A stretch of DNA of 39,669 nt from assembly GCA_001931905.2 (NCBI GenBank), contig MSJI02000462.1, positions 1 through 39,669 of the forward strand, given 5' to 3'. The translations under genes and the position numbers were made by a program. Each line of letters begins with the position of its first letter. The stretch's first letter is position 1. The DNA comes from Cladosporium sp. IMV 00045 (taxonomy: Eukaryota; Ascomycota; Dothideomycetes; Cladosporiales; Cladosporiaceae). Positions 11,058 through 21,420 of this stretch are shown piece after piece. The notes beneath the pieces are model-generated. The model was not told the origin of the DNA, made no database searches, and saw nothing but the letters and a program-made list of their open reading frames with translations.

Positions 11058-12275
11058 ATGGCCCGCCAAACCCGACAATCATCCCACTCATCAAACTCCG
11101 TCGACTCCCTCTTCTCAACCGACCACCTCCACACCGAAGAGCAAGAATTCCTCGCCGAACAAGCCCTCCTAGAATTAATCGCAGGCCAAAGCTCCCCCTC
11201 CCAATCCTCATCCCCGCGCAGAAGAAGATCCCGACGTTCCTCTGCCCGCACACCAGCTTACGACCCTCAACGCCCGAGCCAAGCAGTCCGCGAGGCCTCC
11301 ATACCCTACGACCCAGCGGCATGGGAAGCCATCTCGCTCGCCAACGATGTGAGACGACCGTCTTTCTCGCCTCTGACCAGTCGCGGCAGCAGCGCTCGCA
11401 CAACACTCTACAGCCCAGGACGAACTCCCTCGCAGCGGCATTCCCTGGAATATGACCCGCGCACGCCACTTTTCGAACTGGGAGCCAGACCACCGGCAGG
11501 TGTATTATACGACCCGGCGAAAATTCAGTACCATCGATCATCCTCCTCCGCTGCGCTAGGGACGGAACGCTCGCCTGAATACTCCCCGTACGGGTATGGC
11601 ACCGAAAGTGGTGGCGATGATGAGAGCGCGCAGGACAACACGATCGCGCAGCAGATCGAGAATGCGGTGCAGCGCGCTCTGAGGGAGGTTTTGCCGAGTC
11701 TTCTGCGAGAGGAGCTGGAGGGCTGGATGCTTGAGAGGCTGCGTGGCGTGGTTGCGAGTGGAGCGAGATCGCAGCCGGTTTCGCCTTCGGCTTTGAAAGC
11801 TGCGAGTAGGAGGGCTTCGTCTGCTTCGAGATCGGGTGCGTTGAAGAAAGTGAGTTTTGAAGAGGTGCGTGGGGAGGTCGGGGACGTGAGTTGGGGACCA
11901 CGCAAGAGGGAACGGAAGGTTTTGTCAAGCGAGGGAGTTTCGCCTACGGGTATACCCAGGTCTCGGTTGACTGCGTCTTTCCTCGAAGCTGCTTCATCGC
12001 TGGAGAAAAGCCCAAAGGAGACTTCGAGCAGAGTCGCGAAGACTGGGAAGCAATCGATTGCAAGTGCTAGGACTTCGCGGAGTTCTCGAACGCAGATGAC
12101 TTCTCGCGGTGGCAAAGTTGCGGTCGCTAAAGTGAGCAAAAAGCTCGTGGCGCCGCGCAAGAAGGCTGCTGCTCGGTCTACGCCAAAGAGCGCTGCTAGT
12201 TCGAAGTTGGAAGCCTCTCGTCGAAGTGTCAGAGTGAGAGAAAAGTTACAGGGCGCGGTCAGCAAGGCCGGGTGA
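11058..12275 (+). CDS. Unrecognised Ser/Arg-rich low-complexity protein
   Basis: Single exon from the first ATG (11058, MARQTRQSS), 405 aa. I do not recognise a family. The N-terminal half is disordered and carries four YDP motifs (AYDPQRPS, PYDPAAWE, EYDPRTPL, LYDPAKIQ). The middle has one amphipathic helix with regularly spaced hydrophobics (AQQIENAVQRALREVLPSLL, then EELEGWMLERLRGVV), a likely oligomerisation or partner-binding helix. The C-terminal third is basic (Lys/Arg/Ser) with SR-like and histone-tail-like runs, which suggests nuclear or nucleic-acid-associated function; that is inference. The continuous 405-codon frame supports a real gene. An upstream in-frame extension lacks an ATG. 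Confidence 0.7.
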   Translation: MARQTRQSSHSSNSVDSLFSTDHLHTEEQEFLAEQALLELIAGQSSPSQSSSPRRRRSRRSSARTPAYDPQRPSQAVREASIPYDPAAWEAISLANDVRRPSFSPLTSRGSSARTTLYSPGRTPSQRHSLEYDPRTPLFELGARPPAGVLYDPAKIQYHRSSSSAALGTERSPEYSPYGYGTESGGDDESAQDNTIAQQIENAVQRALREVLPSLLREELEGWMLERLRGVVASGARSQPVSPSALKAASRRASSASRSGALKKVSFEEVRGEVGDVSWGPRKRERKVLSSEGVSPTGIPRSRLTASFLEAASSLEKSPKETSSRVAKTGKQSIASARTSRSSRTQMTSRGGKVAVAKVSKKLVAPRKKAAARSTPKSAASSKLEASRRSVRVREKLQGAVSKAG

Positions 12276-13056
12276 GATTGGCAACATGCTTTTGAAACAA
12301 GCTGATGCGTTTTCATTGTGTCTCTGCAGCATCCTCAATCCACTGAGAATCTGGCTGTGTTATTGAGATAGCTTTGTTATACCTATAACAAGATATCTCC
12401 AAGATATCTCCATGATCATTTCATGCAACCTGTGCGATTTCCTTCCGCCCTAGCATACTGAGAAGCGGCCGGCCGTTGAGGTGATTTACGCCTGAACCCG
12501 GTCTATCTGCGGTTGCGGTGCAAATTCCCTTGCCTTTCTTGTCCTGGGCATATCATTTTGCCGTTGTGATAGCTTTCCTGCAAAGCTCTGTCTTTGTGGC
12601 CCTGGTGCAGTCTGAGTAGAACATTGCTACGCAGCAGAGATATCTGCATTGTTGGCGCGATCTCTCCGCGGGCCTTAGTAGACGAGGCAGGGGAAGACGC
12701 CACAGCTAAGGCCAGTGGGACGAACCAACGGCGTTCAGCAAGTGAGAGGACACCAAGGGCGCGATGGGTGATTGCGAGGACGGCGTCGCGGTCAAAGACA
12801 CCATCACCGATATCCGCCCGTCGCGAATTGGCGAATCTAAGGCATGACTGTCTGACTTTGCTCAAGTGACCAAGGATCTGAGTCTTTGTTGATTTGATCT
12901 CGAAGTGCGAATGCGGCGCGCAGCAAGAAAGTGCATTGTATTAAAATGTCGAAAAGATAGGAAAAGCAAACAGCGTTCAAGCTATAGAATCATCCCTACA
13001 CCAAAGTCAGCATCTCTAGCCTCCAGTGTCACGTTATGACAACACACCAGACATAC
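12276..13056. other. Convergent intergenic region
   Basis: About 780 nt between the low-complexity gene (+) and the glutaminyl cyclase gene (-). It contains a perfect small palindrome next to an 11-nt tandem duplication (12376-12411). Two overlapping open frames on opposite strands (12503-12865 and 12594-12869) show no recognisable protein and I do not call them. Confidence 0.5.
12376..12411. repeat. Palindrome plus tandem 11-mer
   Basis: GTTATA-CC-TATAAC (12376-12389) is a perfect 6-bp inverted repeat. It is followed immediately by two tandem copies of AAGATATCTCC (12390-12400, 12401-12411), each containing the palindrome AGATATCT. It lies about 100-135 nt after the stop codon of the upstream gene, so a 3'-end or RNA-processing role is possible but unproven. 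Confidence 0.4.
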
Positions 13057-14208
13057 TCACAGCTCGCTTTTGCCCTCTTCAACGTGAACAGGGGCTTCGG
13101 ACCGTTTCTTTGGCCGGGCCTTGCTTTGCATATAGCCATCAAGCTCCAACCATTCCGCCGCAAACGCCGTAGTGATCATGGCCCAATCTTCAACGACATC
13201 AAGATCCAGATGCTCGCCATCATCCGCGCTTGTATGCCACACATCAGGAAATGGACTCGGGATGATGTGTAGGATTTCCACGCCGCGAGCCATGAACGGG
13301 ATATGATCGTCTTCGACCATACCGCCAGCCCATCGATCTTTCTCGCTCTTCCCACCCTCAGGGAGGAAGTGTGCGTTACTCCCTGTCTTCAGCTTGTTCG
13401 CTTTGCGAAGACGCTCTTCTACCGAGGCCATTTGCTTGTACGCCCAATGCGTCGTCTTGAAGTAAGACGGTACCGAAGGGTTCGTTGCTCCAAGCAGATC
13501 AAGGAGAACAAACAGATCGATACTCTCCAGCGGATTCCTGAAAGTGGACATGGCTGGGTTCATCGTGCTCTCCCACTCCTCCGCCAGCGCTCTCGCCCCA
13601 TACACAGAGTCCGTGTGCGTCCATGTCGCGAAAGCCTCTTCGCCGTCCAGCAGTAATATTTGTACGCCCTTATGCTCGTCAAGCTCGTCCCCTCCACCTT
13701 CTGCCGCCATCGCGGCCCATTTCGCAGTCAATGCAGCATCAATGCCACGGGCTGCGTGCAGTAGCATGGCACATGGCGCAGCGCTGTCGGTTGCTCCGAT
13801 GAAGTTCTTGGGCTCTAGCTTGGAATCGAAGTGCGCAACCAGCGCCAGCCTCCCTACTTCGCCCTCTCCCTTCACCCAAGGCGGGTCGCGTGTTGCTATG
13901 AGATTGCGGAAAGGTATCTCCTTTCCTCCAGATGTGGGCGTCGTACTGGACGAGTTCTGGAAAGCCAGCTTCCAATCGGGGAGGTTTTTAGTGAAGAAGT
14001 CGTGGAAATGTTGCAGGACTTTGGCATTTCCTTCGGTGCCGGGCACGCGTGGGATGAGTATAGGCGCCAGGAGGCCATCGTCGTTCGTTATTGAGAAGTC
14101 ATCACTGGATACGGATAGCGATTGGAGCGCGTCATTGCCGAGGTCGGTGTAGGCTAAAGATGCCCGTAATGCCAGTGGAAGGGCGAGTAATGACCGTAGA
14201 ACTCTCAT
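13057..14208 (-). CDS. Secreted glutaminyl-peptide cyclotransferase (M28 fold)
   Basis: 383 aa with an N-terminal signal peptide (MRVLRSLLALPLALRASLA). Glutaminyl cyclases convert N-terminal Gln (or Glu) of secreted peptides to pyroglutamate, using one zinc on an M28 aminopeptidase scaffold. The known active-site pattern is complete: AHFDSK, FIGATDSAAPCA (zinc Asp, D141), LLLDGEEAF (catalytic and zinc Glu, E190/E191), LLDLLGA (D237), EDDHIPF (D301) and PSPFPDVWHT (zinc His, H325). Length fits the family. The reading frame ends in ...EEGKSEL with a stop inside a consensus donor (GTGAGT at 13035-13040 on the minus strand), so a short alternative last exon is possible. The upstream neighbour on the other strand starts 267 nt away. 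Confidence 0.92.
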   Translation of the reverse strand: MRVLRSLLALPLALRASLAYTDLGNDALQSLSVSSDDFSITNDDGLLAPILIPRVPGTEGNAKVLQHFHDFFTKNLPDWKLAFQNSSSTTPTSGGKEIPFRNLIATRDPPWVKGEGEVGRLALVAHFDSKLEPKNFIGATDSAAPCAMLLHAARGIDAALTAKWAAMAAEGGGDELDEHKGVQILLLDGEEAFATWTHTDSVYGARALAEEWESTMNPAMSTFRNPLESIDLFVLLDLLGATNPSVPSYFKTTHWAYKQMASVEERLRKANKLKTGSNAHFLPEGGKSEKDRWAGGMVEDDHIPFMARGVEILHIIPSPFPDVWHTSADDGEHLDLDVVEDWAMITTAFAAEWLELDGYMQSKARPKKRSEAPVHVEEGKSEL

Positions 14209-14474
14209 GTTGACGCGTCACCGCAAGTCAAGTGAATGTGGTGTTAGAATAAGGAACATGGAGAGCAAGGAAATAGTCCCTGAGAATACCAAGATCTACA
14301 TACGTAGCCGATCGACTGGAAGCTAACTTGACGTGGAGTGGAGCAGGAGAGACGATGGAAGCAGGGGCTATCGGGGAAGCCAAGCTGGGGCCGACCAAAA
14401 ATGGAGAACATGAACTTCACTTCATGGCTGTCGGCTGTAGAGCCCATTTCATGTCTTGTATGAATAGTCATGTG

Positions 14475-15469
14475 ATGTTTTCCTTACGCGCCGCCAGGCA
14501 TTGTCATTCTTTGCAAGTGCTGCAGCGGCCTTTGGCCTGCTTGCGCACCCCTTTGATCCGCCATGCTTCCCTCAAGACGCTGGCTCGTCCCCAGCCCAAT
14601 GTGCAGCAACTGATGCCCGCAGTACGACGTTCTGTCGGAACTCAGAGTGCTGCAACTGCTGCTACTAAGGCTCGACTGAACAAGGGTGGGTGTCAAGCAT
14701 TTCTTTTCCACCTTATGATCAATCACTGACTCTTCTCGCAGTCATTGCTTCCTTGGACCTCCTCAATGTCTACCAAGCTGGACAAGTCCGAACTGTCTTC
14801 ACTGGCATGTCCCGCATCGTCACCATCGTCATTGCCGGTTTGGGAGTCTTCACAGTCGCTCCTCGCATGTTCTTCAACCCAGACGTCTCGAACTGGTGGG
14901 TGCCCGGTGTCATGCTTGGAAGCGTTGTCCCGTTCTTCGCCTTCGCCCTTCTATCCGCGCCATATGTCTCCACTATCAGAGTTCTGCTCCCCCGAAGCGC
15001 AAGGAAGAACCACGAGTCACTCATGAGGTTTGCGGAGAACGTGCCCGGTGAGACCAAGATCATGATGCAGTCTATGCGCTGGCTGCCTTGGCCGGTGCAC
15101 AGGGAGGTGTTCTTCAACGACCTCCGACGTTTGCCTGGAGCGAAACTTTCCTCGAACCTGGAGCATGTGCCTTTGGGCCATGAGAAGCAAGCTCGTGATG
15201 CCGGCTCCGTTCTTGGAGGCGGCTTGGCTATGCGCATGTATGGAAGATATTGGGTGGATATGACATCGTCGAACAAGAGTCAGGCCCCTGGTGTATGGGA
15301 GAAGATGTGGGACCAGATCCCCATCAAAGGACAAGAGCCAGTGAAGATTCATCCGAAAGAGAGGAAACCTCCGGTCATGGCTAATAGACCGCCACCCGCT
15401 CCAGCTGCTGCCGCACCAAAGAGGCCGCCGCCTCCAGTCAAGGCGAAGGGTGTAAGGTCGAGGAAATGA
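14475..15469 (+). CDS. Mitochondrial two-TM protein, TMEM70/TMEM186-like layout
   Basis: Two exons, 14475-14685 and 14742-15469, joined across a 56-nt intron (GTGGGT...CAG with CACTGAC branch), give 312 aa. The N-terminus (MFSLRAARHCHSLQVLQRP and on) is Arg/Leu/Ser-rich without acids, a typical mitochondrial presequence. Two hydrophobic helices follow: the IVTIVIAGLGVFTVAP segment and the VPGVMLGSVVPFFAFALLSA segment, with a short DVSNWW loop between. A soluble, Trp/Arg-rich domain and a Pro/Lys-rich basic tail complete it. This hairpin layout with a preceding YQAGQVRTVFTG stretch resembles TMEM70/TMEM186-type inner-membrane assembly factors, but I cannot confirm homology by eye. The splice model is solid; the functional label is tentative. 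Confidence 0.65.
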
Positions 15470-16756
15470 AAATAGGTTCTTCAAGGTGTGTCTTTACATC
15501 TTTCTATTATCCAGCCCCAATCTCTGTGTGCTTGTTGAGGGATCGTGGTCCTGCTGTCGCTTGTTGCCAAGTTGCTCACCTCCGCTCTGCCTTCGACCAG
15601 TCACTGGCACAGAGTCGCATCAAGCCATGATGCATCGAGGAAGATGTATGGATCAACTCGCATGCCAATATGGGCCGTGTGGGTATCCTCATGCGTGCGA
15701 CAAGACTGACTACGCCCGCGTCGCAAACAACATGCGCGCATTTACTTCCTCTCAGCCCACGGAATACATTGCGCGGTACCAGGAGTACCGCCATCAGTGA
15801 AGAGGTGAGCACCGACAGGCTCGGCTATTTAATGCACGTTGCGTTTGTCGTCATCACCAGTCGAACGTGGTACCGTGGCCCAACGGCTACGCGTTACTCC
15901 GCGGCGGTTGCAAGCCTTCTGGGTTTGGGGATTTCATGGCCCTGACCTAACACCTCCGGGCCCTTGCGGTACTGGGAGTGCGCATAAAGGCAGGCCTTTC
16001 CAAGTGTGCGCACTCTGATGTCTTGTAAGAACTCGGGGGTGGGGTGGTCAGTGACCGAGGCTGGTAGGCCTTGTCTTTTTGCTTTTTTAATCTTTTACGC
16101 ATTTGAGTTCTTCTTGTTTTGTAGCTTTTGATGCCAGCCGCCCGGTTCTGCGTGTACAATTCAAATGTGAATTGCTGCAGTCTTACAAACCAGTTGCAGC
16201 GGGTTTGATCTCCATCAAGCGTCACACGTGATGGAGCAACGTAAGTGAAACCCTACATATTCTTTTCTTATGTTTCTACAAATAACGCAATAAATTGACA
16301 AACAGGATCTGCGAATCTATAAAGCTAATATCAAGATCAGGACCTCCTAAATGATGAACCAAAGCGAGAGTGTCTGGATGTGGTCTCAGGGGCGCTGCGC
16401 CAATGCCGCAAGTTGCAACCCGCAAGTCATCACCGTCGCTGTTTGATATAAGAACAACCAATTGCGATGCCAAATGTTTGCGCTAAAGCTCTTCGCTTTG
16501 TGTGGTAGGCGGAGCTTATGCACAGAGAGAGGTCAAGCAAAGCAATCGAAGATTTCTTTGTTCATGCATCAGCCTATTGAGCGACAATCATCCTCCACGC
16601 TTATTGAGAATTTTTTGCTATTGTTCCGAATCCGGCGAACAATACCACGCTATTTCTCAACAACCTTCAAAATGCTGCACTCACACCCTAATCTCCATAC
16701 TCTCATCTGGCATAGAGCAAGCAATTCTCAAGTCGCATTTGTACAAGAACATCAAT
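15470..16756. other. Intergenic region, about 1.3 kb
   Basis: 3' flank of the mitochondrial protein gene and promoter/leader of the myristoylated-motif protein gene. A tRNA-like A box occurs at 15876-15886 but no complete cloverleaf forms. The reading frame upstream of 16757 stays open back to 16502 without an ATG, which may reflect an unspliced or unusual leader. I see no gene in the rest. Confidence 0.45.
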
Positions 16757-18226
16757 ATGGGCAACACAGGATCTCAACCGAACCGGCCCCTGACCGAAGA
16801 GGGCTCTGTAAATCTGGCCCAATGGAACGAAGAATACCAAGGACCACTTATCGAGCAGGACGAAGAGCCACAGCAACCTTCATCTTCCAGCCGCCTTGTC
16901 TCACAGCCCTCGTCAAGCAAGAAATCATGGCCCACACACGATGATTCCGATTACACTCGAGTCAATTCATCTGGCCCAGACCCCAGCAGCCCAATGGCTT
17001 TCGACCTCGACCCCTGGGAAGAATTAGAGTACCAGGAAACACCCAACCGCTCGCTACGCCGACGTTTCCGCGCCGAACTGCGCGCTCAACGCGAGCCAAG
17101 TTACGAAACGTACGTACGCAACGCTCGAACCCGGATTGCAGCGGGAAGAGGCGTATCTGCCTCACCGCCAGCGTCAGCAAGAAGAAGCGCTTCCGCAAGT
17201 AGTCGCTCGCGCACGCCGCTACCGACCTCGCCTGACTATACGCTCGACGAGGAGCAAGATTTAGCTCAAGGCACGAACCCGCCACGGCCGGTAAGAACAA
17301 GTACACCTCGTCGCGCGGCAACTCCAGACTTGCCTGACTACGAGGACTACGAGGAGGATGAACTAGCTCAAGGCAGCCCTAACCCGCCACCACTCGCAGC
17401 CACGAACGCACCCCGTCGCTCGCCAACACCAGACTTGCCTGACTACGAGGACTACGAGCAGGAAGAGAACGCCAACGATCCTTTCCGCCACTCCAATCGC
17501 CAGCTCTGGCAGCGACAGCAAGACGAGCGTTTCCGCCGTGAAGTCGCCGCCCGCGAAGCCAACAGCAGCTCCGACAGCTCCTCTGATCGCAGGCCGCGCG
17601 CTGGAAACGCCTCAGAGGACGAAATGGAAGAAAGCGAAGACGAAAGCGAAGAGCAAGAAGAAGAGACCAACGACCCCTGCGCCGAAATCCGCCGCGAACG
17701 CGACCAACTCCGCGACGCCCTCGCCCTCGCCAGAGCAGATATGCGCGCCGAACAAGCTCGTCGGATCGGAGAGCAATTCCTCCTCGACCAAGTCACTGCT
17801 GGAGCGGACGCGGCAAACGCGCAAGTCGATCATTTGAGGCTGGAGAACCAGCGGCTGCGCAGAGCGCTCGTCCGCAGGGGATGTGAGAGCGATTACGGCT
17901 CTCCTTCGGTGAGCTCAAGCTCCAGAAGCAGCCGCCAACGCACCCAGAGTCAGACTCCAACCCCTGCCGGACGAGCGCGGCGCGCGCGCGAACTCGTCGC
18001 CGTCGAACCCTCCCCGCCTCCGCAGGAGCTTCTTGGCCTGCTGCCTGCTGCTACCACCAGACATATGAATACGCGGTCGCAGGTTGCGGAGGGGGGGAGG
18101 ACGCCGCCGAGGGGTTTGTGGAGTCCGCAGAGGGCTCCGAGGTCTGGGGTTCGGGCTCGTGTGTCGAGGGGAGGAGGGAGGGGCGCGGTTAAGAAGCCGG
18201 TCGGGAAGGGGAGGAAGGGCAGGTAG
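16757..18226 (+). CDS. Unrecognised protein with N-myristoylation motif, 35-aa repeats and coiled coil
   Basis: 489 aa from the only ATG in the frame (16757). The start MGNTGSQP fits the N-myristoylation consensus (Gly2, Ser6), so membrane attachment is plausible. Residues about 155-235 contain an acidic tandem repeat of 35 residues (core TPDLPDYEDYE, then ELAQG...NPP...PRR); two copies are near-identical and one upstream copy has diverged. A Ser/Asp/Glu-rich acidic stretch follows, then a Glu/Arg/Leu-rich coiled coil (AEIRRERDQLRDALALARAD and the LRLENQRLRRALVRRG zipper). The C-terminus is Gly/Arg/Lys-rich (ending GKGRKGR). I know no family with this order. A hairpin-repeat array starts 17 nt after the stop codon, so these repeats probably lie in its 3' UTR or its immediate flank. 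Confidence 0.7.
   Translation: MGNTGSQPNRPLTEEGSVNLAQWNEEYQGPLIEQDEEPQQPSSSSRLVSQPSSSKKSWPTHDDSDYTRVNSSGPDPSSPMAFDLDPWEELEYQETPNRSLRRRFRAELRAQREPSYETYVRNARTRIAAGRGVSASPPASARRSASASSRSRTPLPTSPDYTLDEEQDLAQGTNPPRPVRTSTPRRAATPDLPDYEDYEEDELAQGSPNPPPLAATNAPRRSPTPDLPDYEDYEQEENANDPFRHSNRQLWQRQQDERFRREVAAREANSSSDSSSDRRPRAGNASEDEMEESEDESEEQEEETNDPCAEIRRERDQLRDALALARADMRAEQARRIGEQFLLDQVTAGADAANAQVDHLRLENQRLRRALVRRGCESDYGSPSVSSSSRSSRQRTQSQTPTPAGRARRARELVAVEPSPPPQELLGLLPAATTRHMNTRSQVAEGGRTPPRGLWSPQRAPRSGVRARVSRGGGRGAVKKPVGKGRKGR
17219..17460 (+). repeat. Tandem 105-bp coding repeat
   Basis: Two copies of a 35-codon unit, anchored at 17324 and 17429. The first 30 nt of each unit are identical in DNA, indicating recent duplication or conversion. 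A diverged third unit precedes them (SPDYTLDEEQDLAQG). Confidence 0.8.
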
Positions 18227-18242
18227 AGGAGGGGGGTTTGCT

Positions 18243-19110
18243 GGAGACCGTAGTTTTTATTCAAGTATCCAAGGGTCCTTTCGAACGCTCTCTCCGTGGC
18301 CAATCTGCTTTTGGGTGTACGAAAGCTGCTGATACTAACATACGTGGCGCGGAGAGACCGTAGTATCCAAGAGTTCTTCGAACACTCTCTCCGTGGAAAA
18401 CGCGTTCTTGAGCCTACGAAGGTTGCTGATACTAACACGCGTAGCGCGGAGAGACTGGTATTTTACTTCAAGATCCCTCAGTATGATCTAAGTGCTTCGA
18501 CTACTCTCTCCGTGGCCAATGTGATTTTTTAGTACACGGACGCTGATAGTACTAGTATACACAGCACGGAGAGACTGCGATTCTGATCGAGATATCGTAA
18601 GTTCTTTTAAACGCTCTCTCTATAGCTAATCCACTTCTTTATACACGGACGCTGATAGTACTAGCATACGCAGTACGGAGAAAGTAGTACTTCTTGCACC
18701 AATCTCTCCGTGACCAGTCTGCCTTTTAGGTGTACGAGAGTTAATGATACTAGCACAGGCGGCGCGGAGATACTCTGTCTCCTGAAAGTCTTTCTCGATG
18801 GTCACCATGCGCTTTTAGTATACCATGCTTTGAGGATAGTCGCACAGGGGTTTCGGAGGTAGCACTCTTTCACAGCCAGGTCTCTCAGTTGCGAGTGTGT
18901 TTTTGGAGTAGACTATGCTTGAGGGTAGCTGCATTGTACGTATAGAGATAGAGGATCTCTGAAAAGGCATTTCTTAATAGCGGTGATGTAGTTTCAGTAT
19001 GCTAGGGCTAGGGATAGCTGCACCACGGGTTGGAGACAGTGCTTCTTAGAATCTGGCTCTCGAGATGGAGATATCTTTGGAGTATGCTAGGCGTGAAGAC
19101 AGTTGCACTG
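18243..19110. repeat. Decaying tandem array of hairpin-forming units
   Basis: Five clear units of about 70 nt, each flanked by inverted arms. The left arm is close to TCTCTCCGTG and the right arm close to CACGGAGAGA or GCGCGGAGAGA. Units span 18288-18357, 18385-18454, 18504-18574, 18614-18684 and 18703-18772; left-arm spacing is 97, 119, 110 and 89 nt. A partial right end (GGAGACCGTAGT) at 18243-18254 starts the array. In unit 3 the 10-bp arms are perfect complements. Each loop carries a conserved GCTGATACTAAC-type core. Three or four further, strongly decayed units continue to about 19110. No open frame runs through it. Confidence 0.75.
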
Positions 19111-19433
19111 TGGCTTTTTCCCTATGAAGAATTCATTGCGTTACGGTGAAATGTCTTATCGCTCGCTCGATAATTGGTCAGGTTCATTGCTGAATGCTTC
19201 TTTCGTTTCTTGAGGATTGCATTGGTTACTCACTGCTTGACCCCGTGATTTGTGTGATCTTGAATAGCCCAAGTCCAAGCTTCGACTGAACTCAAAGATA
19301 CTACTCTACGTAACCACATCTCAAACAAACATTGATTCATTCAAAGCTTTTGAGATTTTTTCGACATTTTTTGACGTCACTGTTTGACTACATGTACACA
19401 TATCGTAAAATATCTATACAACAATCCCCTCAC
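19111..19433. other. AT-rich 3' flank
   Basis: AT-rich stretch between the end of the hairpin array and the stop codon of the homoisocitrate dehydrogenase gene. It probably holds that gene's 3' UTR. Nothing else recognised. Confidence 0.4.
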
Positions 19434-20706
<1,273 letters not shown>

Positions 20707-21420
20707 TGTTGTTGTCTGATAAGATTAGAGGAGGTGACGGACAGAGCTGGACTCGGGAATTGACTTTGGCATTGGATGCTGGGGAAATGTTTTTGGGTCC
20801 GCCGCCGAGGCCGATCTCGCAGTCCGACCCCAGACTTGACTATCTCACCACGGCCAATCTAGGTACCTACCTGCAACATACCTACCTTACCTCCATACAT
20901 GCATTTTTGATCGTAAAGATCCTCAAGATATTACATGCAGGTACTCACAATCATCCCATCGCTTGAACAATTCCAACAATAACTTCCTGATCCTTACATA
21001 CATCCACATCCGTTATTAGATCGCCGCAGCCACGCCGTCCCTTGCATGCTGACTGCGCCCAAACCAACAAAGATGACCGCAGCTCGGCCAGGCTAGCCTG
21101 GAACCTCACTTACCTGAAAGGCTGTGCCACCAACTAACACTCTGCCACTGCTATGCCGCTTCTCACCATCTAGAGCTGTGATGCTGAAACAATCACCAAC
21201 TTTATTCTGGGCGACCATGGACTGCATAGCGCTGGTAGGAATGGTGTTGGTATGCTCACGGTGAGTATATTACTGTCGCCATCGACACTCTCTCGAAATG
21301 GCCACGATCGGTAGGAGATAGCATCTTTCTTTATATCGTCTCTTCCCTATTTCTTTGGTTCTCCTTCAGTCGTTCGCTTTGGCTTTTACGAACAGTTCCA
21401 ATCCATTAAATCCATACACT
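20707..21420. other. Divergent intergenic region, lys12 / lysozyme-fold gene
   Basis: About 710 nt holding both promoters. It includes runs of ACCT-type tetramers near 20865-20892 and a weak TTATAT element at 21331-21336, about 85 nt before the next ATG. I see no gene. Confidence 0.45.

Noticed and set aside
12503..12869. Overlapping open frames on both strands between two genes
   Set aside because: No family, no splice context, and the two frames mirror each other in a GC-rich patch.
15869..15973. tRNA-like signal: perfect A box (TGGCCCAACGG, 15876-15886) with a 7-bp acceptor-like pair GGTACCG / CGGTACT
   Set aside because: No T arm with a GTTCRA-type B box stands before the 3' strand, D and anticodon stems do not pair, and the 105-nt span would need an intron I cannot place. 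At most a chance match or a relic.
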